A stretch of 64,000 bases of DNA from assembly GCF_905163445.1 (NCBI RefSeq), contig NC_053195.1:7306501-7370500 (forward strand). The letters run 5' to 3'. Below the pieces are notes generated by a model. That model did not search any database. It worked only from the letters and a program-made list of their open reading frames with translations, and was not told the origin of the DNA. This document shows, one piece after another, positions 21,633 to 34,872 of the stretch. Position 1 is the stretch's first letter, and each line of letters starts with the position of its first letter. Source of the DNA: Pararge aegeria (Eukaryota > Arthropoda > Insecta > Lepidoptera > Nymphalidae). The translations under genes and the position numbers were made by a program.

Positions 21633-24207
21633 CTTCATGATGGTTTAGTAGAAGTAGAAGGTGTGAAGGTTTAACAAACTAACAGAATAACAAACAATGT
21701 GGGTTACATTCGCAATAATGATATTAATATTGCTGTGTTTTTTATTTTTACAGATCGATGACTGCATCACCGGATGCAATTGTGTTCTAGGTTTATGCCA
21801 ATAAAATACTAAATTTCTATACTCCTAGCCCTCGTACCATAACATCAATAAAGTAGCTGCGATACAATCTTAACAGACAGGCTAGTCTGTATAGAAATGT
21901 AACACTTTCGAATACAAATTCAAATGTTTACAACGTACCTATTCATGAGGTAGGTAATATTAACTAGCATTGAACACTTAGGTACTTCAGAAAACTCCTG
22001 TAGTTGTGTTTATTTGTAAACTCTAGTTATATTCCAGTTATTCTAACTATTAAATGTAGTAATTTATAATTTTTGTACCGAATCAGATTGAAGTTGAGTA
22101 AGGGTTGATTTATCAATCATTGAATTGTATATGTCGCATCACTTGGGAAAGGTTGGACGCATTTAGCAAACATTATGTGATAAGCTTTTTAAAGTAGTAA
22201 AATTGGCAAAATAAGCAGGAAAATTGGATTACATGGAATAAAATAAACGTGGTTTTTTTATAGGACTGAAATTTTGGAAATTACGGAAGGTCTATCAGAA
22301 CAGCTTCTTTCTTAAAGATTACTACAAATTATCAAAATCGGACTTAACTTTATTAAATGTACAAACATAATATACCTACATAATTAATGAATATATCTAT
22401 AGTATTTACTATTTGCGAATAGATTATTATTTAATGACTGTTTTATGATTTTTTTACAACTGAGCCGTAGTCAGTAGTAGTTATTTACAAGTCAATCAAT
22501 AGAACAGTAATCTACCGCCAAAATTCATAAAACCATAAAACGTTTTCCTTAAACAAACGAAAATAAATGAATTTTCAAAGGCCAAAAATATAAAACGATA
22601 AGAGGATTAGGTGGAACGGAGATGACATTGGAAATTAAGGCTGTTTTCTTTTGTAATTCTCCCCCCTCTTGCCCTATTCCGCCCTCGGGGGGAAACATTT
22701 TTAATGTATGTTTTCTGAGGCCTCCTTGAGGGGATGTTGTGCTTGGACAACATCTAGGTATACGTGCACACCGCTTGTTTTAAATAAGCAACTTAGTTCT
22801 AAAGTAAATGTTAAATTTTTTTAATATTTTAGACCAAATGTGTAATCTTTTGAATAATGAGTGTGGTTTTGCTGCTTTGTTGGCTATTACTTGTAATGTG
22901 GTCTGTGAGAAGAAGATGCTAATATCCTAAAATTGGCAACGGAAATAAGAGAGTGTACCCAGAACGAACGAACGAATTTTCAAAAGATAGTTAATTCACC
23001 ACAAAATAAAGTGGTCATAAGTTTACTGCGAACCTACTCCCTGAAGGATAAAAACTTCAAATAACTTATTTGGCTTGCCGATTTTCTAAACAGCGACCTA
23101 ACTGCACCGTTCCAGAAAAGTAAGTAATTAAGTTCTTAAACACCGGACCTTTTTAGTACGGCTCTTGTGTGAAAGGAGTCACATACCAAAATATCTCCGC
23201 GACGCGTTCCTGCACCCACGGGGTAATTAAAGCGATACGCAAGCAAAAACTCGCTTGCGGCTCGCGGACTGTTCGCTTCACAATCGCCTTTTTGTACTAT
23301 CGGATTCCGACACGCGGCCGTTGAATAAATCACCTCACAGTCCATTGCACGTTAAATATGATCGAAAATTGGGGAACGATTCGAAACGATCGATGGACGT
23401 TATACCGCCAATTGTTTTAGAAGATTCGCAAAACGCTGATCCTCTTCATTCGGGCGGTCTGGATTCGGACAAAAACCGCGGGGCGATCGCGAAGCAACGC
23501 CATAAATTAGGGCGAGCGGCGAAAGCAGACACCACTCAATACTCAGCGTTAAATAAAAACATTAAGAACTGGTTGAAATAATCGAAGGGAAAAAGCGATA
23601 TTGGACCGTTTTGGTGGCGACAATCGCGAACGACGGGACTCTCCGCGCGCTTTTATATTTCTTATTGTTTGGGGAATAAGGAAATAAATCTGACCGGAGT
23701 CCATAGAATTTTACTTGCTCTGAATGTTTATGGCAGTTTCGTAAAAAAATAAGGTGCGTGGTGTCTGCCTGTTGACATCGATCTGGAGGTCGTAGCTGTC
23801 GCTTCTTGTTTTAAGATTGCAGTGTGTAAATTGATAAAAACGTTTGGTAAAAAGTGTATGCGCACATGGAAAAGTTATGTCGCTTATAAATAAGCGAACC
23901 ATTAGTAGCGAAAACGCGTTCCTCGTTGATGCCGATCATGTATTATTTATACGGCATAACGAAACCCACAAACGCAAGACTTCACAGCATAAGTTCGCAA
24001 CCTAACAAATAATGCTCCATTTACAGTAGGTTTGTGTAGCCTGATTTCGTTAGACTAATCTTTGACTGACCGATTTTGAGCTCCGAATTTGCTCTTTATC
24101 TTTCCTTTTGGGCTCAAGCTAGTACAGAAAAAAACAATAATACATCAAAAAATAATCGTCATCGTTAAAAACTAGAGTTTGTGACCTAGGCTGGCCTTGA
24201 AAAAGGA
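21633..24207. other. Repeat-poor stretch with a GC-richer islet (23130-23680)
   Basis: No gene is recognised. The islet is richer in CG dinucleotides than its surroundings and has overlapping open frames on both strands (23136-23345 minus, 23255-23581 plus). The plus product of 108 residues is hydrophilic and lacks any domain I know. Dual-strand openness follows from composition. It could be conserved non-coding DNA. Confidence 0.35.
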
Positions 24208-24404
24208 CTAGCTGTTCTTCGTCGCTCGCGTTGTTAGTCGCGTTTATTACGGTTTTAATACAAATCCTGTGGGAACTGTTGATTTTCCTGGGACAAAAAG
24301 TAGCCTATGTTAGGAACTCTCCGACCTTACAACTAACTCTATGCCAAAAATCAAGTTCATTGATTGCTAAGTGCACTTTCGCATTTATAATATTATATTA
24401 GTAA
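24208..24404 (-). mobile_element. Helitron-like element
   Basis: CTAG at 24208-24211 is preceded on the plus strand by A, giving CTAG|T when read on the minus strand. Next to it is a GC-rich subterminal segment ('gtcgctcgcg'). The opposite end carries 'tttcgcatttataatatta', shared with the other Helitron ends here. Confidence 0.6.
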
Positions 24405-24504
24405 ATTGAAAGTAGATCTATAGCCATTGTGCAACAATCCATCCATATATTTTCCGTTCTCCTTGGCGTAGTGTTAAGTGAATAATAATTTCTGAATTAT
24501 CTCT

Positions 24505-24625
24505 GTTTGGTCTGGAAGGCGTCGGCCGTGGCTAGATACCACTCTACCGACAAAGACGTTCCGCCAGGCTATTAAGCGTTCCTGTACCTTGCATAAACCC
24601 GGTATGGGTTTAATATAACCATACT
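24505..24625 (+). mobile_element. SINE-B fragment
   Basis: Contains 'tttggtctggaaggcgtcgg', 'gtggctagataccactctac', 'cgacaaagacgt', 'ttaagcgttcctgtacc' and 'tatgggtttaatata', in SINE-B order. It lacks the head. Confidence 0.75.
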
Positions 24626-24806
24626 CCTAACACGTTAACTCCTTAATACGAGGTGTGATCAGACATGTTTCGCAGTGTTACGGAATAAAAAATACTTCCA
24701 AACCAATGTTACAAATGCGAAAGTGTGTACTAATCTAAGGCTTCACCGCTGGACCGATTTGACAGCGGGTATGCCCATACCTTGTGTCTTGGAGAATCCT
24801 TTGTAC

Positions 24807-25010
24807 CAGTGGCGTGCATAGAGGTTATGCACAGAGTTTGCAGATGATATAAAATGAAGAAAATCTCCAGTACGTGTTTTAAAAAACTTAAGGATGGACA
24901 TTGTAAAAGTTATTAAAAGCCTACCCTTAAGTGTTTATAGCTCGTACTGGACGTTTTCTTCAATTTATACCATCTGCATACCCTGTGCATACCCTCTATG
25001 CAGGCCACTG
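24807..25010. mobile_element. hAT-type MITE, 204 bp, with perfect 8-bp duplication
   Basis: It begins CAGTGGCGTGCATAG and ends CTATGCAGGCCACTG. Inverted arms of about 70 bp carry 'gtttgcagatgatataaaat' on the left and its complement on the right. It is flanked exactly by CTTTGTAC at 24799-24806 and 25011-25018, an 8-bp target duplication diagnostic of the hAT class. The interior is too short to code. It shares arms with 16899-17341. The perfect duplication suggests a younger insertion than the 16.9-kb copy. Confidence 0.92.
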
Positions 25011-25018
25011 CTTTGTAC

Positions 25019-25789
25019 GTATACGATTCTTTTCGTTTTCGAAAGGTACTCTGGACTCACCTTTGCCACCAATGCGTTACCGTATCGACGAAGGTTTGCT
25101 TATATATTGCTTGCATTCTGGTTAATGCAATAAAATATTTTTGAGTCCTAGAAAACAAACTGTAGCCGAGGGATTAATATGAAAACGACAAAAAACGGAC
25201 GAAGTTTTAGGGCACGAGCTATTTGTTTTTTATAGACACTCTTTGACTACAAGTGTAGATCCTCTTATCTCATTTTAACCAAAGTAAAAAAAAGATGGAA
25301 GATTTATCCAATATAGCCACAGCTTTTTTATCCATAGGTGAGCTGGTAAACACTGTTTATGTATGAAGGTATATAAGTGACGTAACAAAGAGCGTTATGA
25401 CGTAGGTAGGTCGACAGACGTAATAAACGAAACCGTAACGTAGCGTAGGTCTTTGTATTCAGTGTAAATCGATGTGCTCACCTGTTGTGTATAAAAATAA
25501 CTTGTGACGGTAACAAAAACACGCTTATAGTATTATAAATAAGGCCGTTAAATGTTATGTAGGTAGATACTTGTACTGTTACTCACATTTGTACAAAGAT
25601 TTGCACAAATAAACGAAGGAGACGCTCTTGGCGGGGTTCATGTAAACGAAAATATATTTGATTTTCCTCAGCTCATAAAGATTGATAATTCATAGGATTT
25701 TGGTGCCAGTACCTATTTTAAAACTAATCTAATAAATGTTATAGGACTAATGCCAAGTAAATAATTATTATTATACTATTCTATTTTCT

Positions 25790-25793
<4 letters not shown>
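25019..25793. other. Unassigned stretch
   Basis: No gene or repeat was recognised. Confidence 0.3.

Positions 25794-25829
<36 letters not shown>
25794..25829 (+). repeat. (TA)n microsatellite
   Basis: A pure TA tract. Confidence 0.95.
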
Positions 25830-25832
<3 letters not shown>

Positions 25833-28800
25833 TGATTAATAAATATTAATTCATAGAATAATATTTAAAAATATCATTGATTGATTGACAAGGTTTCTCA
25901 CAATGTCGCAACATTTATATAAATTGTCAATAAACCGCTGTAGTGCTACATAATTTGTAGTAAAAAGATATTGGTAATTTTAAAAGGCTCCGTTTCACCC
26001 CTTATAAATCTAAGAAAGTCAGAACATATCTATACGGCCTTTTTAATAAAATCATAAAACGGCGACCCATTAAATGATTCCAATGCCTACTATTCTTATG
26101 TTTAACAAAAATATTTTTTTAAACATTTTAACAATTAACTAGATGCATGGAGGCTTGGAGGCTTCCAAGCAAGTTCGAGGGTAATAAAACATTCGAATGT
26201 TTGACTTAATTTAATAATTTGTTTCAAAAACTGCATTTCATTTTTATTATTTATTTAGTAAACTAAACACATTGGAAATATTCCCTTAGATGAAACAGAT
26301 TGAATGTGACCATATACGACGATGAAAAAGTCAAGCTACAAACAGGCTATCGGACGTAATAATATTTTTCACATAAGACTGGTAGGTAACTTAGCATTAA
26401 CGAGCGCAAACATTTATTATCTGCATAAAAACAAATCATTTATTAATCATTATTTATAAAGGAACACGTTTTATGATTTATTTCTGTAGATTGTAAACAC
26501 AGTGTTCAATCTATAACAATCTCTGTCTTAGGTAGGTATATAATCCGCGCTGTTAGCGCTTTTTACATTTTGGGGCAGTCTCTTTTAGCATTCCCGAATC
26601 CTACAAGGCAGATGTAATTCAATTCTACACTCAGATGAATTCAATTAGGTATCTATCTAGTATCTTTATTATCTTGTTATTGCAATACCATCAAGCAATA
26701 GAAAGAATAGATATTGTTCTAGAGTCGTCCATAGCCATAGACATCCTTGATGGCGTCTGTTCACGTAACTAGATTTACCGTTTAACTTCAGTACGTCTTC
26801 CATTACAGGGTTGCATTTGGATTAACTTCAAATTCCGGAACTTGTTGAGCTACGTCAAGGACCCCATGTCCTTGAAAAGTCTACATATTTCTTATCAGTC
26901 TATATCCGTTTCTTATCAGGCACATAATCAGCGATCAAGTTTCAGGCCCATATTAACTAAACTATGTTGTGGTGTGTGCTTAAACTCAAAGGCTTAACGT
27001 TAACTAAGTTAAACTTCCACGATCGCAAGCTTCAACGGTGAAATCGGGCCGTAGTCAACTAGACACGCTGGTCTAGTGGTCGATTCATGGACAATTGCTA
27101 AACCATTGTAGGTTTTCCACTAACGTGTGATATTAATTGGTTAAGATGTTAATACCGGGACTAGGAACCACTCCGAGGACTAGGACTCCATAAATGCAGG
27201 CCTGTCGACCAAGACCAATTATTTTGAAGTTTCTATGTTTGCAGTTTATCCCTAGATAAATGGGGTTCTGTTCCTCGTTTGGAGAACAAAAGCTGTGTAA
27301 ACGTTCTAGAATCCAGCCAGGAATAGAAATTAAAAATGCTACCGCAAATAGAAAATTCAGTCACAAAAGCATAGTGCCAGCGTCCAGGAATGACATACGT
27401 AACAGTGAGGTGGAATTAGTATTCGAAAATGCAATTTCAGTGCAGTATTTCAGATGGCGCGGGGAGGTCCAAGGGGGTTGCTGAGTACATATCCATCTTG
27501 TTAGGTATGCGCTCCGATGCGCTAGCTTCGGCAAACACAATAAGAGCCTTCTTCCCCCTCCCGTGTCTTCCCACCCTCGACCGGGGGGTGAGCTTATGGA
27601 AAACTTATTAGAGCGCGGCCCGCCGGGGAATCCTTTTTCCTTCGGTAAATATTTGAGGGAGAAATTAAAATTTGACAGCGCACATTCTTGCGAAGACCGG
27701 CAGTCTATTCTATATGCTCGTACGTGATACGTGAGGCGTAAAATGAAATTTCGATTGAGTTTGGACAGTTAAGCGCTTGCGACTCCTTTGACGGGAGAGG
27801 CATTCTTATTCGGCGCGAATACGTTAGTAGGCGTGCTCTGTATTAGGGCATAGAGAAACATAATGGCCCGGTTTAAAATATTAATGGGGTAATTTTAGCC
27901 TTTTTATTTCTTTAATGTACGTCGCCGACATATTTATGAGAGCACATTTTATCAATAGTTATTGTGATCATAGCTATTAATAGGTGAAACTACATTGGCA
28001 TCACCTTTCGTAGTGTGAGATGATATTACATATAGAGGCTTCACTGTCTCGCAAAAATGAGGACACTAGTATAATTGAACTGCTGGACACTTGAGTTCTG
28101 GACTTTTCATGACGTGGTATTTTTTATCGTTAAAGCTTAACAGTTTGGATTGTATAATATAACTGAACGTCATAATGTTAGGAACTACTAGTCAAATTTT
28201 GATAAAAGCGTTAGATAGCTCATTTATTGAGGAAGGTTTAGGTACCTAAAACTTGTTTAAATGTTTATTTTGATGGCAACGTTAGGTTATAAAATACTAT
28301 AATTGATCGGGAACCTAACAAGAGAAAAAATATATAAATAGATATTAGTTTACCTAATAAAATTTATTAGTTTGAAGTTCCGTCTTTGTAGTGAATTTAG
28401 AGGGTTGGTTTGTTGATACCCAGGTCCATTCCGTTTCTCTAAGTGTATTAAGATCTCACTGGGGATAATATAATGCTGCGGTAAAATAGTTTTGCCATGT
28501 ACATGTGCGCTCGCATACAAATTGTTACATTTCTTACGTATTGACGCAACAGTTGGATTTATGTGCCTAATTAATTGTGTTCAGCAAAACAAAATATATT
28601 TAATTTAATTAAAAGAGTACCTACCTAGCAAACATTTTTTTTATTTATTTATATTAGCGTACCTAATCAAGTGCCCCCGGAACGACAGTTTAAGCAGGTG
28701 TATATATTTAACGATACCTATTATGTACAGAGACCGAGAAACTATGGTAGAACACTTATTTTATCAAAGTATACCTATACGCATTTACGTATATATATCT

Positions 28801-31243
28801 TAATATATGATCACAGCCAGACTCGGTGTATCGCTCTAAATAAAATCTGAAATTTGTAGATTCTTCCATGAAACAGAATTTGCGAAACGTGTCAGCAGTG
28901 GACAACTATCGGTTGGGAGGTTGATGATTCGATAAACTTTGCCTTTTTTCTAGCTGAATTGTCATAAATATTCACACTACCATATCACAAAATATTGGGT
29001 GGTGAATCGCCGGCGAAAACTGCTTGTCTATACAGAGTAAGATGTATCAAAGCAGGAGGCGAAATTACAAAACAAACAGCAACATTTAAACGGGGAAGCT
29101 GAGAGCAAACAATAATTCACACGTAAGGCCAATGTAGTGAAAAATGAGAAAGCAACGGACGTGAGCGGCATAGCTGGGTCTACCCGCTACCCGGTAACAA
29201 ATGAGCGTTTCCTACCCGCCTATGACTGCCTCTATACCATTGCTACTCGTTTGCTCATGTTTATTGCATTTTTCAGTGTACGAGACTCCAGACATATACC
29301 TATTCATATGTAGTTACTGAACTCACACGCCTAAAACTTATGAACGCCTAGTACATAGGTACGTGCCGCTTAACAACGAAAAATTTAATCTGTTTTGCTT
29401 TTTCTTGCCGGTAATTTATGGTAAAATAAAATAGGTGTGAACTTAAATCTCATCTAGAACTGTGTTATTTTAATATTGTCGACGTTTTTGCTTAAGTATA
29501 TCTTAATTTAAAGACGTCGAGTTATAAGGCATAAAACTAACATTTTAAATAATAAGGCTTTAAAAGGAGGTAGTAGACACTGGAAATGTAGTAAAATATA
29601 AGATAATGTCGTAGTATATTTATTTATTTTATTATTTATTATTTTTCGATTTGGTAGAGTTACGTAAGCATAACACAGTTATTTATTTTCAAAACTAGTT
29701 TTTCTGCCAAAATATCACAGGTAGAGCTGTTAGGTAATTCTATTTAATAAGACTATGTGGCGTTGAAAGGAAACATAATTACGGATCACAAGTAGGTACC
29801 TAAAGCTGAAGAAGCTTTCAAATGGGAAAGTAGGGTAATTGCATTACCCTTAGCGAAGGTTTATATAAGGTACGGAGGTAATGTCTTGGCAGTAATTAAA
29901 GGAGGGGTAGCGGGCGGTACGGGGGAGGGGGAGTGATGAGGCTGCTCTGGGCGTGGCCAGCGCATGCGTGCAGCGTTTTAATTACGGAAACAAGGCTCAT
30001 CGACGCCTGCCTTCATTAGGGAACCTCTGATAGGATGCGATGGTTTGGGGTGTGATTGCCAGAGTGTAGGTATTTAGGGAAAATGTAGATGGGAAATTCC
30101 GTCTTATTGAGTTAACATAAGAGCCATCTAGATATCCTTGTATTTTATTTTGGTTTATACTTAGTAAGTAGGTACGTGCGGCCTAAGTTTCCTTGCTGAA
30201 GTAAGTCGGCATGATAAAAATTGTAAGAACTTAATAGAAGTCTCAGGTGACGTCGAGATTGAAAGTCTCCGATCTACCTCCAGTCCGGCAATCGTTGAAG
30301 TTAAAATGTTAAAGATTATATAGGAGAGTATTAAAGCTTCCTAGTTACAATACAAATGTCCCTCCTCTCTCATAGGTGAGAGGTTTTAGAGAACTCACAA
30401 ACCACGCCGCTCCAATGCGGGTTGGTGGGCTTCAAGGAATATTTTCATAAATTGGTTTCAATAACCGACAGCTTTGACGTTTGCATGCTGAGCATGTTGT
30501 TTGCTGTTGAGCATGCTTACCCTAGACTAACTTTTTTATAGTGTATATACATAAATGTCTACATATTTTAAATATGTGTGTAAGTTAATGGTGATAAATC
30601 GTCAACTATAAATTAAAGCTAAACAAAAGAAATCGCAAACTTTGTCAAAAGCGATCTGGTTTATGAAGAAACTTAAGAGGCCAATACAGGGCACGGGTCA
30701 CTGTTCAGAGTGAGATGATTTAAACCATGCTGGCAAAATGTGGACTTTAAGATCACTGCCACTTATTTATAATTCTCTCAAAAAATATTTTAAGCAGAAG
30801 AAATAACATAGAGTAGGTGCCCGCAAACAATGTATTCAATTCACGCCATAACATCGCAGTAACTGAAATATTTCAGAGTCCGCGAGTCCCGAGCGGAGAA
30901 ATGTCTTGCAACATGTATAAATAGAACAATTTAAATAAAAAATCGTGCCACCAGACGAGGTGATTCGGCCTCATGTAAATGGGAGCTTCAAAAACATGTC
31001 ACGTCGCAAAGGGTGCATATATTTTTGATTTGTTCTCGACTAGGCAATTTTTTCGTCTATTCTTCATCTGCGTGCGGGTTCTAATGAAGACTTTGGGGGT
31101 CGGGTGGATGTTATTTGAATATATTATACGCACACGAACTTCATGAGGTGAACAAGTCGAAATTCAGCGCTAAGGCTGTACCTCCACGACTAGAAGCACT
31201 GTCCAAACATGTCACTCGAATTCCGTGTGGAGATTGCTTCTGT
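25830..31243. other. Repeat-poor block; no exon recognised
   Basis: In about 5.4 kb the SINE, LINE and Helitron families that recur elsewhere are almost absent. Only SINE-A scraps are visible near 30372-30452 and 30676-30755 (minus). GC-richer islets lie at about 27250-27830, 29000-29220 and 29880-30050, the last with a G-rich run. Open frames there (27260-27484, 27429-27611) have no domain and overlap each other. The block may hold conserved regulatory DNA. That is inference. Confidence 0.4.
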
Positions 31244-31581
31244 TCCCTACTAATACTATTAATGTGATTGTAAGTTTGTTTGTTACGCTTTTACGCGAAA
31301 ACTACTTAACAAAAAATCATGAAACTTGTACACATATACTTTCAGGTAATAGAAGTAATAAGCTTAATATCCGGATAAAAAGTATCCTAATACTTTTTAT
31401 CCCGATATAAAGCTAAGTTCTTTTTTGGGAAGATCAAAGTGTTTGACGATTTTACACCAACTATAAACAAAATTTCTTAAAAGTTTTTTTTATAAGAATT
31501 CACAACTTAAAAATTTCTGTAGAATTGAATGCCACATGTCTCTCAAAAACAAACGCAGACGAAGTCGCGGGCAACAGCTAT
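31244..31581 (+). mobile_element. Helitron-like element, decayed 3' end
   Basis: It starts 'tccctactaatactattaat' and continues 'gtaagtttgtttgttacgct', 'catgaaacttgtacacatat' and 'gtttgacgattttacacc', as at 52186. It ends in a 'gacgaagtcgcgggcaacag' subterminal segment and CTAT in place of CTAG. The base before TC is T, not A, so the start is also altered or slightly misplaced. Confidence 0.55.
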
Positions 31582-33050
31582 TATTAAATAACATATCATG
31601 TAAGTAAATTGCGGCGAATACTTCTTAAATAATATATATATTTTTTGAAGTTCTAGTAAGTAAGAAAAATTCCGTAAAGGTACAGTACACTGCAATCGTT
31701 TCCGAATGCAGAATTTGCTGCACCTACCTACTCAAAGAAAGTACGAACACGTTAAAGAAAATACCCAACAATAAAATTTATTCAGCAAAGACCATGCAAT
31801 AACGTTACACACTTCTAACATTTAATAGCTATCGGAACCCAGTTTTCCTTCTTCAATCAAGTGGGGGGCAGGGGAGAAAGGGGGGGTGACCGATATGCGC
31901 GGCCTTCATTTATCTACATGTCGCGCCCGAACCCAAATTATGCTACAAAAGAGATTTCGATCTCAGAGAAATGTATCAGGGATGTAATTTTTCTAACGAA
32001 GGTAGACCCACGGATAAATTGTCTTAAGACAGTTGGGGGTCGAAAATATAAATCGAATGCAAAAATAGTTTTGGCAAACGATCGTTGAGTGGTATAAGTA
32101 TATGCTATATATTTGATAACATAATTCAATGTTTACGTAAAAATACTTTGCCTAACAGAACTCATTGGGGTGATAGAAAATATATGTATAAAAGATAATA
32201 GATATATGTATTATTTGGAGGATATTTTAGGAGTTACTAAACTATGTATAAGCTGAATATGTTGCACACTGTTATGTAATGCTTCTATCATTTTATAAAA
32301 ATATTGACAACCATGAAAGTTAAGCCAGCGTTTCAGGTATTTATATTGTGCGACTTATACTTAAAACTTTAAGATTTGCGTTGTCTACATGAGAGTGTCA
32401 AATCAGTTGTTATTTTTATTTTGTCGGCGAAAAATAAATACGCGAAGGAACAAACGTTTAGTGTAAAATGTAAAGGTATCCATACATTAAATCAGCGTTC
32501 CTTTATGTTAATGTCTTATCTAATGTCTGCGGCGACCTTTCTTAGTATTCACAACGCAAAGCCCGTCTAACATGCCTAATGTCCTTTATATACCTACATA
32601 ATAAGGAAAAACGGAGGGAAATGGAAAAAAATGTCCATGATTGAACCTCATACCTATGGGAATAAATTTCGCGAAGCCCGCCCTGCGCGTTATCTTACAG
32701 CTGAATTGGCAATTTCATCGATATAGGATGAAATGTTATTACGCAAAATTATATCAAATGTAGAACAATAAGTATGTCGAGTGATTATAAGAAGCTTTTT
32801 AAGGTTGAAATTTATGAAAATACCGAGGAAAGTGTATTTCATGAGACGCGATTTTTCTGGTGATGTTTCATATTATTAGGTTTGCTCAAATTACGGTTCG
32901 TACGGAACAGCTAGATGGGCATGGGCGAGCAGCCTTATTTTACGGAAAAAGTTAACTGTTTCTTTACGCTTCTGTATTATTGGATACAAGCAGGTGTTAT
33001 TTGGTTGCAGTGTATGAGTATGTCATATAATTTTTTTTTGTTTTTTTTTT
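31582..33050. other. Unassigned stretch
   Basis: A GC-richer patch at 31855-32070 has open frames on both strands without a recognised product. No repeat family is seen. Confidence 0.3.
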
Positions 33051-33288
33051 ATACTAAGACAATACACACATCGCCACCTAGCCCCAAAGTAAGCGTAGCT
33101 TGTGTTATGGGTACTAAGATGACTGATGAATATATTTAGGAATTATATATAAATAAATACTTAGAAAATACATATAAACACCCAGACACTGAAAAACACT
33201 TATGCTCATCACACAAACATTTTCCAGTTGTGGGAATCGAACCCACGGCCTTGGACTCAGAAAGCAGGGTCGCTGCCCACTGCGCCAT
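33051..33288 (-). mobile_element. SINE-D, complete reference copy
   Basis: This is the clearest SINE-D in the window. Read on the minus strand it has a tRNA-like head ('gcgcagtgggcagcgaccct', 'ccaaggccgtgggttcgatt'; the B box is the complement of 33233-33243). The body ends with 'ggggctaggtggcgatgtgt' and 'attgtcttagtat'. The 3' end at 33051 abuts a T-rich tract on the plus strand. No frame is expected or seen. Confidence 0.9.
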
Positions 33289-34034
33289 TTTGATTAAATC
33301 ATATTAAAATAGCCTAAAATATGTATTGTTTATTGTTATTTACACAGTTTGGGTTTATTAAGTTAAGGAAGGCTTAGCATAAAGAGAGCGACTCTCTAGC
33401 AGTATACAATAAAATCAGTCTTTAAAAAAGGAAACAAAAATATTGTTGCAAAAGTCACATACAATTTCAATTTTGCAAAGATTCTTAAACGCTAAATGTA
33501 GAGTTTTAGACTACCTGAATTTGAACAAGGAAGGATACAATATGGTCTGTAGTTATATTGTTTTGAAACTACAAAACAAGGATTGGTAGGTACTAAAAAT
33601 GGATATTGACTGATATACTACACTGATACACAAATATAACCAAAGTATCATTTTGGACATATTAAACGAAATTTTAGAGCTTCAACATAAATGAAACTTC
33701 TATCAGATACACTTTTTACTAACACGTTGCTATCTTGATTCTTCAAGTTTTAGACGAGTGGTAAATTTATAGAGAATAGATCCCCTAAAATATGTCCTAC
33801 ATACGCTATTGCCAAAATGTATGTATGTATGTATTTTACGTGTCGGCTTGCCCCTCGTTTGTACATTTTGTCTATAGCAATATTTCTGTGTTAGATGTTA
33901 AAAGGCTGGGGAACTTTTTGCCTCAGTAACATAAATGTATTTACCTAAGAGCATTTTTCTACCTAACTACAAAAATCAAGACACAAAAGTAACTAACTAA
34001 ACTTAATGTACAGTGTAAACTTATCTATGAAAGC
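33289..34034. other. Unassigned stretch
   Basis: No gene or repeat apart from a short (GTAT)n tract near 33818. Confidence 0.3.
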
Positions 34035-34078
34035 ATTCCGCGAAGTAACGTCTGCTTCTATCCAATATTAACTAGTCT
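34035..34078 (+). mobile_element. Family F tail only
   Basis: 'attccgcgaagtaacgtctg' then 'cttctatccaatatta' matches the 3' tail of family F (45373-45410), with none of the hairpin arms. It behaves as a 5'-truncated copy. Confidence 0.6.
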
Positions 34079-34375
34079 ATAAAGTCAAAGGCATCAAAAC
34101 TATTTCAAATCAAATAGAACGCACCTTTGACGTGTACTTAAAGACTTCCACAAAATTAATTCCATTTTCTTAATAGAATTTGTAGTTATTACATTGACGT
34201 TGGGAAATAAGTAGGACTCCATCTTCACAATGAAATTAATTTCATGTTTCCTCTAGAAAATTATTTATGAGTTTGAATAAGCAATAAACGTATACCGATA
34301 ACATGTATGCATGCGGTCGTTAAGACCGTGGATTTATCTAAAAAGGGAACAAAAAAAAATGTCCCAAGCTAACCC

Positions 34376-34410
34376 CGCTCGATGTCGTAAAAGACCCAGT
34401 ACATCGAGCG
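34376..34410. other. Perfect 10-bp inverted repeat
   Basis: CGCTCGATGT (34376-34385) and ACATCGAGCG (34401-34410) surround a 15-nt spacer in a GC-richer patch (34370-34700). It could be an RNA hairpin or a palindromic binding site; there is no other support. Confidence 0.6.
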
Positions 34411-34805
34411 ACAACACAAAAATACTTTATTTATATGCTAATGTAATTTATAAGTCGCTTAATGTCTCGTGTCTGGTAACGCACGATCCCGCTCCATTCT
34501 TTTAGACGGTTTTTCGTGTGCCGCGAATTTCAGTCCTGCGGTGTTAAAATTAAGGTGGGTTTTAGATTGTTATATGTGTCGTGTGTGTCGATACGATTAT
34601 GAATGCGCGGTAGGAGGCAGCTCCCTGCCCAGCTTCCTTGGAGGCGGTGGGAGGAAGCCGCTGTGGGAGAATCAATAAAAATACGCGAGGAAAGCGTTGA
34701 TTATACAACGGGAATTTGGAAGAAAACTGCTCTTTCAATAACTGACTTGGGCTTGCTCGATGAGTTTTTGAGACGGAATTTTTTTGGCATGTTATGTTAA
34801 CTACC

Positions 34806-34872
34806 CAAAAACTTAATTTGCTAAATTCCGCGAAAAGCATCTGTGTGCAAGGAGAATCTGTGTGGTGTAATT
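34806..34872 (+). mobile_element. Family F 5'-arm fragment
   Basis: Contains 'cttaatttgctaaattccgc', 'gaaaagcatc', 'aggagaatctgtgtggtgta' and 'attcataatttc', the left arm of family F with small changes. Confidence 0.55.
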
